Shown: piece by piece, positions 33,683 to 45,200 of the stretch | Layout of the letters: each line of letters opens with the position of its first letter | Position numbering within the stretch: the stretch's first letter is position 1 | Assembly: GCA_013433145.1 (NCBI GenBank) | Contig: CM024176.1 | Coordinates: 7,860,520 to 7,924,519 of the forward strand | Origin: Ascaris suum | Lineage: Eukaryota; Nematoda; Chromadorea; Rhabditida; Ascarididae | Length of the DNA: 64,000 bases | Direction: 5' to 3' | The notes under the pieces: model-generated | Seen by the model: only the letters and a program-made list of their open reading frames with translations | Databases searched by the model: none | Told to the model about the DNA's origin: nothing | Made by a program: the position numbers and the translations under genes

Positions 33683-35559
33683 AGTTGCAAAAAAATTTTC
33701 GAACCACTGTCCCGTTTATTTTAAAAAGACACTCGGCATGGTTTCTGGAAATACTCAACACTATTTACTTGTTTTTGAGCACTTGTGTACTAAAAGAAAG
33801 CGAGTAAAAAGCGTAGTAGAAAATTTCAACGAACGGAAAATTTCAGAGGCATTCAGACATTAAGCAAGGCTTTGAAACGGAAAATGTTTTACTAAGTTTT
33901 TTACTATCATAAGTATCAATAGGAATCTTTATGAGAGCGAGCTGGAGTATAAGCCATAGGCAGGTGCATCAAGTTCATGTCGTTTTTGTATGTACTGGCA
34001 CGCGCTTGCTTCCTTGTCACTGAGCGTTGTTTTTAGTTCTATCGCAGTGTGGTGTACATTGTCCGATGAATGAATACTAATGATGGCAGCATATGTGTCT
34101 GCCGTATGAGCAGCCGGCTGCCATTCGGCGTTCACCCCTACATCCGTTTTTTCTCTGCTTGAATTGTTTTATTTAATCCTTAGAAAGCCTTTTGAGGTAC
34201 TCTATATGGCATATTTGTTGCTAGTTCTTTCCGCAGAGTTTCTGCGCAGCCAGGTATATACAAATTTGGTGACTTGCATTAGGAAGCATATCCTGCATCT
34301 TTCTCAGGAACAAGTTTTTTCCCACTCAAAAAACTTTCGCAGGAGGAACTTTGTTCTTCGTGAAAAAAATCACAACGCGATCATAAGCTTTACTTGAGGC
34401 TACTGAATTTTCCTTTCTACTAAACAATGTTTTCACTTTTTCTTGACAGCCTACACTTTTTGCGTTTTTATATCATATTCTACGATCCCACTTATTACTA
34501 AACGCTTTTGCAGTTATTGTCATAAGACAGATTTGTCTTATCTCTAATGAATTTCCAATTTCCAACCTTGAAAACTGTTAACGGTTGTGGTATTTTACAG
34601 ATTTGTGTGGAAAGAAAGATTTCACTGATATTATCTGTGTGGGAAAGTGGCTAAGTAATCATAAACTCTCATTTGTGATTCCATTTCAACTGATCCGTTT
34701 TGGAAAGTGGTGAATTTTGTGAGATTCAGGTGTAAAACATGTATTCAATTTTGTGGCTAGAAGTCTTCACGAAAAGATATCGCCCAACAATAGAATTCGA
34801 GGATAGTGCATAATAATTTTCTCTGTATTTGGACGAATTCGTTAAGATCAGTAGTTATGTAGAATTGTTGAAAGAAGATGCTTCAGAGAAAGTGATTGCG
34901 ATGCGTACTTACTGATAAACAACAATGTTCCTTTTTTTGCCGCAAACTTTTCCTTCTCATCTGTGCACGAAACTCGTTTTAAGTCGAAAACAACAGTGCC
35001 CACATTTTCTTTACTAAGACCACATTGGCGTTTTGCTTTTTCCAGCTGGTTGTTGAAATTGTAGAGTTGATTTGGCGTTAAATATGGGATCCTCTCGAAG
35101 TGGAACCGATCCTAGAAAGCAATTGCTGTTAATATTTTCTATTCTAATCAACAAGTCGAATGGTTATTCTATTACAAGTTCTTTTGGAGGCTCGAGAATA
35201 GTCCACTTCAAACCCACTGCCTAAAAGTTTACATTCGATGCTCACCTTTAAATAATTCCGCTTATAATAAGCCCCTGTCATAAAAATGCTAGTACCTTTT
35301 ATTATGACGTGGATTACCAAGGTCTTTTCGTGATCGCTGCATTCCACCGCAGGTAATGGCCTTCATTGCGTGGTGCGATTGAGGGCTGCAAGCAAGAGAA
35401 GGGCATTTATTAATTACTCGACCCAGAGCCGAAACTCGAAAGCACTGCAGCAGAAACCGAGGAAAGTGTCCAAAGAAATCGCTCTAAATGAGCGAAACCT
35501 TCGTTTAATCCAAGAAACGAGGGCAATTTTTCAAATGAACATGCTTTTGAGTGCATGAA

Positions 35560-36023
35560 TTACAGCGTAAATGGGAGCATTCGATCTATATTTTTCCTGC
35601 TTTCCCGCTGAGCTGAAATTTTCCAGCTCTGCAAAGTGTGATGGATTAAATAAGCTTATTGACTCAATCCAGTGGATGAAAATTGCTCAGAATGAATAAA
35701 AATGTTGTATACCTGAGAAGTTCGAGGATATCGGCGACATAATGTTGGATGATGTCGTAGTTGCTCTTGCCAAAGGGCTATTTTCACTGAGGCTGCAAAT
35801 TGCTTCGTGGCATTTTCTTGTGGGCTTTAGAAAGCGTTTTTTGCTGCAAAGATGCCTGCTTTGCGAGCGGTTTTTATCAACTCCAATATGGGTGCAATAC
35901 GCGGAGATGATAAGGAGCGCATCGTTCGAAACAAACTTTTTTTTCCATCTCTCAAAGAGCATCCGTGATTTACTTCTTTAGAGAGCCTTCTAGGCCAGTG
36001 GCAAACAAGTCACAAACTTGCAT
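35560..36023 (-). CDS. Candidate three-exon small gene, about 60 aa
   Basis: Minus-strand exons 35974-36023, 35713-35792 and 35560-35612 join in phases 2 and 1 and end in TAA. The ATG lies six bases after an attatttgtttag acceptor. Internal sites are gtaaat/atttgcag and gtatac/aaatttcag. The product begins MQVCDLFATG, has a Ser/Thr-rich middle and ends basic then hydrophobic. An alternative frame is open through exon 2. Start, stop, acceptor and phases all fit, but the gene is short and no family is recognised. Confidence 0.25.
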
Positions 36024-36123
36024 TATGGTCTAAACAAATAATAAATGAGTTTTCAGCTAGCTAGAAGATAGGGGAGCATGTCAAGAGGTTTTCGGTGTGG
36101 ATCTTAGAGTGAGTGAATGGATC

Positions 36124-36696
36124 TCAAAGAAGAAAAGCGGGAGAAGGATGCACGAAGAAAGTCGAAACGTCTAAACAACTGCTAGGAATTTCGAACTTTA
36201 TGATTCGGGCGTATGCTTTACCAGATGAGACGAAGAAGATAGACCAGAAATTTTCGAACTCGTTTAGTTGAAGAGAGTCGGAACTTTTTACTGCTAAGGG
36301 TGAATGAAACGATCCCAAGATTTTCAGGCTAGGGTGAGCGAAGCAAGCGTATAAACTTGAAAATAGAGCGGTCTGGTTCAAATATTGACGAGTGGAACCC
36401 AAAAAATTTCCCGAGGTGCTTATGCCACTTTTCTGTGAACGAAAGTGTTTTTGAACGAAAGTGTTTTCATGCTTCCCCACACGCCGGTCTGGTTTGAAAT
36501 GTACAACTAACGGGTGCGCGAAGCTATTAGCTAAGAATTTGAAAGTAGGCACGCGATGGATACAGTTTAGTTCTGAAGTTGTTTTGGAAAAGCGGTTCGG
36601 AAGTAGTGAGTAAATATGATTGCATCGAAATGTGCTCTCAGTGTTGGTTTTTCTTTCGAAGTTTGGATGGATTCCATGAATTGAACCTGTGCGCAT
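36124..36696 (-). repeat. Degenerate repeat block carrying a 190-codon open frame
   Basis: The minus strand has the longest open frame of the window. By a stop frequency of about 6.5% per codon, chance would give roughly 0.02 of this length. The DNA contains diverged repeats: the minus strand has four copies of a CTTCGCGCACCC-like word (near 36150, 36300, 36340 and 36521) and two of a GAACCAGACCG-like word. In translation these give FAHP at two places and VHP once. Codon and amino-acid make-up (Ser, Phe, His) is unlike the firm genes here, and no splice or start context stands out. I read it as a repeat block with few stops rather than a proven gene, but a repetitive protein cannot be excluded. 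Confidence 0.4.
36437..36468 (+). repeat. Tandem duplication, 16 bases twice
   Basis: GAACGAAAGTGTTTTT is followed directly by GAACGAAAGTGTTTTC. It lies inside the long open frame at 36124-36696 and keeps that frame only with a codon shift of 16 bases, so the two copies are read in different frames. Confidence 0.9.
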
Positions 36697-39600
36697 CCGA
36701 GTTCTTCAATTCCATATTCAGAATTGTGGTGCAGCTCTAGTATGAAAGATTTCAAGTATCACTCGCATAATAATCATGGAAAATGTAAGTTTTGCCGATA
36801 TTTCGAAATCTGCTAAAATTTCGATATAGAGTTTATGATGTTGGTTTGCAGTAAGTTTCATTAAAGAAGTATTGAATTGTATGATGATAAAAATCATATG
36901 GAGGTTTTATTGTTTCCTCAAAAATGCAACTGCACTAGGCTTGGCTTACAGTGACAATTAAACAGTTCCTTTCAATCACGTTGAAAAAAAACTCATTTCA
37001 ATTGTAATCCTCCTATGAAAAAATTTTCCGCCATAAGTTACCTTTTTCTCTCATGTAGGACGATCAATGCTGATATTCTTTCTGAAGTGGGCAAAAATGA
37101 GCTTATGGAAGAAACAAATGTGGCAAAAGATATTATCAGCTTCGCTTCGCTCAAAAAGTTTGTCATTGAAGCGATCTGCCATTGAAGCTGTCACTTAAGC
37201 GAAGATAATCTGTGTCGCGGCGCAACACTGGTGAGCACTTTAATTCTGAACGAAACGATATGCCTCACAAATGTTGCGCGAAGGCTCATTATGGTGTTTG
37301 TTTTCAAATTTCAGCCTCAGTTTTTTGATGGCTTCATCTCATACAGATAGTGCAGAAAAATGATCGGTTCAGAGAAATACTCAGCCTGATTTCGTAAGGT
37401 TTTTCAAAGGAATTACTGATGGAAAATTGCTGGGTTGGCGTGAATGATCATGCAAAGCATTGGCTATCTATGCAACCATAAAGCAGCAAATGTCTTGTTT
37501 TCATTCAGGGGATTCATTTTTGCATGTGTCTCTGAGACCGTCGACTCATGTTGTGCTGCACTGTGACGCGAAATGAGGTGGCTGCTTATCTTGTTGACGT
37601 CATTGACGACATCATTGCTTGTTGAGTTCGTTTTTGGCCACCTGCGCCAAATTCGTGCACTCTGTAGAATTGTTATACTTGAAACTTAGAGCTTGTAACT
37701 GCCGAAGAATATGAACTAGTTTTCTTTTCTACGAGCTTGCTCAAATGCAAGCTGAAGTGTTAAATGTACAGTAGGAGCGATTTGCTGTTGAAGTACAAGA
37801 ATTTACTCGAAATGGCCACCGGAAATAATTTTGGTCTTCATTCCAACGGTTCGACAATCTTCGTTTTTTTTTTCATGGCGTAAGAAAAGAAATCGGAAGT
37901 ACGATGTATAAACGAGTCGTAAACGAGTCGTGTTTTGAATGGCTTCACACGCATACTTCAAAAGAGAAAAGCTATCGTTTGCAACAATAAAAGTTGTGGT
38001 CTAAGTGCCCAGTTAGAGGGTGTGCCCTAAGTGCAAAATGTCATGAGTATTAGTACCTGACCGCCTCGCAAGAGAGGCTCGATTTTTTTTGCATTGAATT
38101 CAGCCGTCTCTACAAGCACCTCAGGTTATGAAGCATTTCCTTGAGATTAGCTATGTTATCATTTGAAGCTGCTGAAATCAATGTTTACCGTCGTAATTTA
38201 ACGATGCTTTTACTCTTTGAAGTGTATCAAAAGCAACGGTGAACGTATATTGTTGTTAAAATATATACTGCATTGAGACGGCCCGCTTTTCTTGGTGCGT
38301 CATTTTCCTCTTTGCTCTCACATGGAAATATTTTTCTTTTATCAACTTCAATATTATTCTCACTATGTTGTGGTTTTGTTCAGATGTTTTGAAACGGCAT
38401 ATAATGAGGCTAATCATGCTCAGTTTACTTTTTATATGATGATCTGGGAGCTCTGGCAATGCGGTAGATGCTTCGAGGTAGATTCGCAATTGCTTGAAAC
38501 ATGCCGCTTTTTCATGCTCATTCAAACACTTTAAAGCCCATATGCACAACTTTAAACGGCGATGCGCGACAGCGAAAATATCACTTTGTTTGCTGCCTGA
38601 GTACCGCAGAAGCACTTATTTATTGTCGCTTCGGGTGGTGCTTGCGACGACCCATCCAGTCTCCGGCGATACTTACGTAAGTACGGCGGCATTGGCACAT
38701 GAGAACTACAATAGACGGTAACATGAAGCATTTGGTTGATAAGAGGAATTGCTCCTTCACGGAAATAGTCCCGCTCAAATGTAGTAGGGAACGGAGACTA
38801 TACCAAGGATGAAGCAGATTTGCAATTCAGCTCATCCTTGTTGGCTGAAACGATGGAATGCATCTCCTTTATTGCATCAACATTGTTCCTGATCATTTCT
38901 CACAGATCATGACTATAATCTTGATAGTTGTCCTTCTTGATACATTGCAAAATGCCGGATTATCACTGTGTAACAACTCGCACTTATCTGTTTTGCCACC
39001 TTGTTTGTTTTGTCAAGTTTGTGCTCTTTTCCACCTAAAATGACTGAAAAAAATAGTTACCAATTTATTGGTTGTTTAATTGGAATGTGCCCTTGTCCTT
39101 GAAGAATGTTGAAAACTAATAGCAAAACTAATGACACTAATGGTTGTCACAAGAAGCAAGCAAATTGCTTCTGTGTAGTTTTTCTTCTTTTTTTTTTTCA
39201 ACTGAACGTGATGCCATTTTGATTCTGCCTGCAAAGAGGTCCAACAAAATGTTCTTTTAAACGCTTGAATTATTTGCCTCAAACTCTTGCTAGCACGCAA
39301 CGATGAATAATTTCCTATGAATAAGGAATTAGCAGACGATAAATCTCCTTTATGATCTGATTTGGCAATCTGCTTAAACAAGCGACAAATCTGCTAAAAG
39401 CGATAAATCTGCTACGAAATTTATAATTTTTAACGGTAGCACAAACTTCTACTAGAAACAGTTATCTCATTCCAAGAACGATTTCTCACAATTATGCGCT
39501 CTCCATCGAAACTATTACGTCAGGTTCTAGCCACGATCGATCATCTATCGCCGTTGTTGCTTGCATACATGCTGATGGCATGTTGCCCAGCTTATCTAAA

Positions 39601-42261
39601 TTATATATTCGTGTACCTCATAGTTTCATGTGGGAGGCGGCTGAAGGTGAGGTGGCGAAACTTTGTGGCATACTGTGCACAAGGGAATGATCCTCTGTTC
39701 TACATTTCTGGTTGATCCGTCAACTGCGAAAGGAGCCATAGAAATCTAAAAGGTGGTCAGAAATTTCTTTACATTTTGCACCCTTCTAATTCTTTCTAGA
39801 GTGATATGGCCATTTAAAAACGAATCCTTTGTATAAAATTTGCATCGACGGTCTGATTAATTGCAACCCGAAGGCAGGAGGCTAAATGTTTTGCATTTCG
39901 TTGGTCACTTGTGGCTGCATTTGCCGTAATGATGGGAACTGCTTAAATAGAACTATTCGAATCATCATACGCGCATCCAACAGCATTTCGAAGCTAGTGT
40001 TTCAGTTCCATCTTCTTCAACACCATTTAGAACACTGCACACAGCTGAGTGTAATCGCTCTCGCGTATTTTGTTACCATTGTCTGATGCACTTACGCAAA
40101 TTTGCACTTTCAATGCTCACTACTGTGACGTAGCGTCAAGCAGTATGTGTGTCGTTCTGGCTCTCTCTCTACTCAGCTTGTGGTTTCATCTGATGGAATG
40201 CTGTGGCCTGCATCCGCAACCTTCTAACAACTTCCTAGTTCATCCGTAAGCAATAATGGAAGTGGACAATATTTACTGATGCATAGAAATGTGCATAAAT
40301 TGGAGGGAGCATCCTGGAGCATTCAGCTCACAATGTAACGTGAAGGGAAGCTTTCTTCTGCTTTTTCGTCCGAACGACTGAAAACAGTAGACATCGGCGT
40401 CCATTTTATGAGAAAATTCAATCCCCAAATGTATTGTTGTATTCATTTTGGGTACACGTATTATCTTTTACTTATCCTTGACAACTAGGTTACGATTACG
40501 ATCACTCCGTCAATAAAAACTCAGGCTATTCGCACTGTGATACATTTTTGTTACGATAGTGGAAGGGAAGCAGAGCCAGCGTAAGTCATACATACAAATG
40601 CTGTCCTTGGACCGCAACACTCCTACGCGTTCATGTTTTTTATAGAATGTACATCTCACCTAGATGGTTGTGAGAGAACAACGCTGGCACATTTCAATGG
40701 AGTAGTATCGAAGTGCCATTACGTGTCGTTTCTAGTGACATTCCCAACGAACAATTTGTGTGATTCAAGGATGCGCCACTCATGCAGAACGTTGCAGCGA
40801 TACTGCCAGTTTCACTCATTTCTAACTCCATATATTTTCCCGTATGGTCGTTTCTCATCCTAAAGAGTTCCCTTTATGGACTACTGTAACAAATGGGCCT
40901 TCGACTGATAAAAAAAACCTTTACTGGGCTTTTACCTCTGATCATCTGAAAGGAAAAAACGTATAGGTTGTAGAGAAACAATAGGAATTTAGATCTGATA
41001 ATGTGCCATTCTAAGAAAAGGTAAACGGGCACATGTTGTGGTATTTCTGATGAAGCGCAGATGAAAGCGCAACTGAAGAAGATCATTGAGCCGGTAATAT
41101 GCGCTGTGTTAGTCGTTATCAGCGACTTCATTCCTATGATTCACTGAGGAGCAAAAGGGGAAGCGCTACAATTTCTGAAGAAATTTTGAGACTCATCATA
41201 TTTCTGTCTACATTCTATGTCAACATCCACGTCGATCTATTTCCCTTTTATAGGCATCTTCTTCGGGATGTTGACATTTCGAAGTATAGGCCAAATCATT
41301 TTGCCTCAACTGAGTATCCACTTAAAACTTATCAGCTTTTATAATTGTCAGCGGGTATTAGTGTGCCAATGATTCATAAGGCGTGTACATTTGATGGTGT
41401 TCTAGAGTAATGCCAACAGCTCAGCGTCCAGAAACTTAACTTCTTTCAACTGACCAACGTTGGTGCATTAGGATATTCACGTTCTTCGCAGAATGCTTGC
41501 GCAAATGAAATTTCCATAGTTCATCGAACGATTATGGCCGCTTGCTTGCGTAACACAAATAGCCATTTGTTCATTGCTTATGGGCACTTGAACGACATCT
41601 AACATACCCTTCAAAGAGGCTCGAAACTCCGTGTCCATGTAGAGCCATCGTAGCTTATTAAAGAAAGGTGGAAAAGTCGGTACTACTAATCATCGCTAAA
41701 TCGAGCTGAGGGCCACCGATGGAACGTGATTATCTTGTGCCAAATGAAATGTGCCCTCACGCTAGCTTCTTATATCAGAACGAAGTCTTCACTGCTCATC
41801 TTATACCAAAGCGCAAAACTGAAGCAATATTGCAATACTCCCACTCTTTTTGCATAAAATAAATCGTATGACGTATCTTATAAATTTCTACGATCTGCTT
41901 ATCAATGAGAGGCTGAACAGTTGCCGATGGCGATTTCCGCAAACTGAAATTGTGGCCCAGAAGCCACATCTTTCTTCTTGTCTCTTCTGATTCGAAGAAC
42001 GGATTAGTGCTTAATGCCTGCCTACAGAAGTGTCCAAACTTAGCTTAGGAACCTTCGAAAATGTCCCACTTTGCTATGGAATTGGCGAAAAGGGCAGGGT
42101 TGGTTAATAATTTTGCCATCGAATGTTATGGCCGTATGTTGTGCTTCGACTGGCTGCTTCGCCCTGTGGAGTTCACACAGTGTCATCTCGAAGGGATTGC
42201 CTGAGGTCTTTCTTTGCCTTTTTCAGAAGTTTGAATGTCAAATTTGCGCACTCGCAATGCG
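36697..42261. other. Gene-poor stretch upstream of the 300-codon gene
   Basis: A 119-codon minus-strand frame (38256-38615) after a gtactcag site, with a good internal gtaaac donor, is the most protein-like item. No joining exons were found. The rest holds short tandem duplications only. Confidence 0.4.
37910..37931 (+). repeat. Tandem duplication, 11 bases twice
   Basis: AAACGAGTCGT occurs twice head to tail in gene-free DNA. Probably slippage. Confidence 0.85.
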
Positions 42262-42271
42262 TTTTTTCCAG
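42262..42271 (+). promoter_or_regulatory. Putative trans-splice acceptor of the 300-codon gene
   Basis: The string ttttttccag ends four bases before the ATG at 42276. It is a strong nematode 3' splice site with no obvious in-phase upstream exon, so spliced-leader addition is the simplest reading. Confidence 0.45.
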
Positions 42272-42275
42272 AGAT

Positions 42276-45200
42276 ATGACGGACATGGAGTTGCGGGCCT
42301 TCGAGGCCCACTTGGACATCATGGTTGACCAAATTGGCGAAGAGTCTACTGAGCTTATAATCGAAAGGCCACGTTATGCTCATGCTGTGATGGTGCTCGC
42401 GAATGGAGATGAACCCGGTGAACTTCTCACAGTAGGTTTTGCAAGAAATCTTTTACACACTCTCGGCAGACTTTGCACAAGCTTCACCACAAGTCTTACA
42501 GGTGTGTCCTTTTCATGTCCCATTTTCTTAAACTCAGCAATTATTGAAGCTAGAGGATGAAATTATGCATATAATAGAACGATCTCCCTCCTATAAAACA
42601 TATTACACAGTTCCACACACCAAAACACGTCAGTAATTTGCGCGCATTCTGTAGCGTTTGAGTTGGATTTTGCGGCCGGTCGTTAGTTGAAATCATTTTT
42701 TGAAAGATTTGTATTGTCAGGCGCTTTTTTCAACTGTTCTTTTGCAAAAGGTACATAATACGGATGTCCTGCGAGACTCGAGTATGTGCGTCTACCTGTA
42801 TGTCTGGTAGTTTCAGCTTTGAAAACAATGAAGTTATGACAGGAAACTTTGATGCAAACTCTGTGCCCCCAAAAGCGACTCCTGTACTATATTATCCGTT
42901 GGCGTGCAAGGTCAAAAAGAACTGCAGACATTGCAAAAAATTTGGAAGCATTTCTAGCCGGTCGCGTTACCATTTTACATTAGTCATGCAAGAGAAAATG
43001 GAATCTGCGGAAGGTTTCTAAATGACTGATTCATTTCAAATATGAGATATAATTTCAAATATATTGGTTTTTATTGGCAAGCCGTGAAGCCAAAAATGCG
43101 ATGAGTGAACCGATGAGGAGGACGCTCAAACGCACATCACGTCACTTCCCTCCTATGCACTTCTTCTGAGATTAGCAATCGGTGAATGTTCACGCTAACC
43201 GGACAAATTTCGTAAATCTAACTTCACTGTTCTATAGAATGAACGTTGAAGGTGATATAGATAGACGAATATAGTAACATATTTGCATAGACAACTGCTG
43301 TATTATTGAGCCTTGCGAATGCAGAGGAAAATGACGATGAAATTCATGGACATAAATGTCATGGGGCCCTGCAAATTGATCTCAGAAATTGTCAGCAAAT
43401 AATAACACATGCGCAATAGCGCGTTTATATATCACCTGTTCTCACTGTCTCAAATTCTTGAACCCTTTTGAACACTTCTATCATTCCTTTGTATAATGTA
43501 AATTCTTAGAGAAAACGAAATTAGTACAGTAATTGAGTAGTACGTAAATTTCCATACTCCTCTTCGGTGGATCCTCAACTACGTTTCATATGTAAATTAA
43601 TATTTTACAAGTATCGGCGTACTACGTATTTTTTATTGCTCATAGTTCTTTTTCCAGTACCATTGACGCCTTGTAAGGGGTTCCAGAAGCAAGAAAAGTG
43701 ATCAAAAATATCGAGTCGATAGTGTTTGTTGAGCTCACCTTGCATCGACCATTCCCTCATTTATCACGACGCAGAATTACCTGTTTTTATCATTTGCATT
43801 GATGCTTCTTGCTATTGCATCATCCATATATTGTGATTCATAGTAAATAAGGTTCATGATAAAGCGCCGTGTTTACTATACTAAATGAGATGCTTACGCG
43901 AATGCTGTACGATAATCCGCGAGAGCGTGAGTGAAATACCGAGCAATCCTTTTATTTCCTGGTTGTTCTCGACGCAAGCACAACTCAACCGTTTTATTAC
44001 AAAGGCACAACTAGAACAGAGGCATCTTTCAATTCCACTGTTAACCGTCTTCATTAAGAAAGGATGGTATATATAGTGGTATAAAGCACCAATGCTTTTG
44101 TTTGCTCTAAAATGTTCAGACAGGGAAGGGACGGATTATTGACAACTTAGATGGCACTAAGCAGACACCGGACATTATTGATGGTTCTTCCAAACAATGT
44201 TTGAGCAAACTAATTGACGGATGGCTTGTTTTGTCGCTTGTCTTCGAAATGACGAATTGGCAATGCGGATGGGAGCTCCGATTGGTGAAATGCATTTCTG
44301 CGGCAAACGAAAATTCAATTAAGATTGTCTTTTGCAGTTACTGGTGAAAACCGATTGGCGAAATCCTCTTTGTCTTCTCAGTCATCATTTTCCTAGCCCT
44401 AATAATCTAGTGGTGTGTAAATCTTACATTGTTGAGAAGGTTTATCTTCATTTCGCTATTTCTAACAGAACTACGCAGGATAGCAATATACTTGTATGTG
44501 TTTCGTGAAAGTGCTTGTCAGGAATGTCGAAACAATATTCGCCCACATTATTTCATTCATTCGTTTACCGTTAGCCAAAGTATATAAAGTGATCGCACGG
44601 TAAGCAACACATATCCATACGAAATGGACCGATTACAAGATCCTTCACTCTTCCCCCCCCCCCCCCCCTTCTCTTGGATCATGTTGAATTGACCACAGGA
44701 ATTTCAGTTGTATTGAATGGTTTGTGATTGCTATAGTTGATTTCATAAAAACCTTTTGCAGGCGTCGAGAATAAAGGTACTTGACCCTATTTTTATTCCG
44801 ATTGAGGCAGCAAGCAATGGACACCAGGTCTTTCACCAATATTGTTCAGAGTAAGTTTCATTTTACCAGTCATTTGAATGAAAAGTGAGATTCAGAATCT
44901 ATAGTATGAGCGTGCCCTTTTCGTTACGCATCACATGTCTTGTTTTGCAGCTCATTAATTCTCTTATCTGTTGAAGAGAACATTTTCCTTCTAAAGCCGA
45001 TTTTTGCCAGTACTCTAATCTGTGTCGTGTGGCCATACTCTCGTGAGCTCTCATGTCGCGACTGTAATACCTCATAAATTTTTGCGGGCAACGATGAATT
45101 CTTTTTGAGTTCATCTAACACTTCAACCTCACGCATAATACAGACGAGTCGATCAGAGATATCAAAGGCAACTCTTGTCATACGGGTCACTCGGGCAGAG

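Larger units (their letters stand above)
22723..35559. other. Long gene-poor stretch
   Basis: Contains the 25.55 kb palindrome, the mariner-like words and the 18-base G run. Protein-like frames of 60-109 codons at 27320-27508 (+), 27358-27660 (-), 28791-29000 (-), 29974-30303 (+), 30260-30532 (-) and 31062-31331 (-) are within chance expectation and lack convincing splice chains. Confidence 0.4.

Noticed and set aside
38256..38615. 119-codon minus-strand frame with a helical look
   Set aside because: Of plausible chance length. One acceptor and one donor fit, but no joining exon was found upstream or downstream.
42071..42328. 85-codon + frame overlapping the start of the 300-codon gene
   Set aside because: It reads exon 1 in another frame; the in-phase chain to later exons uses the other frame.
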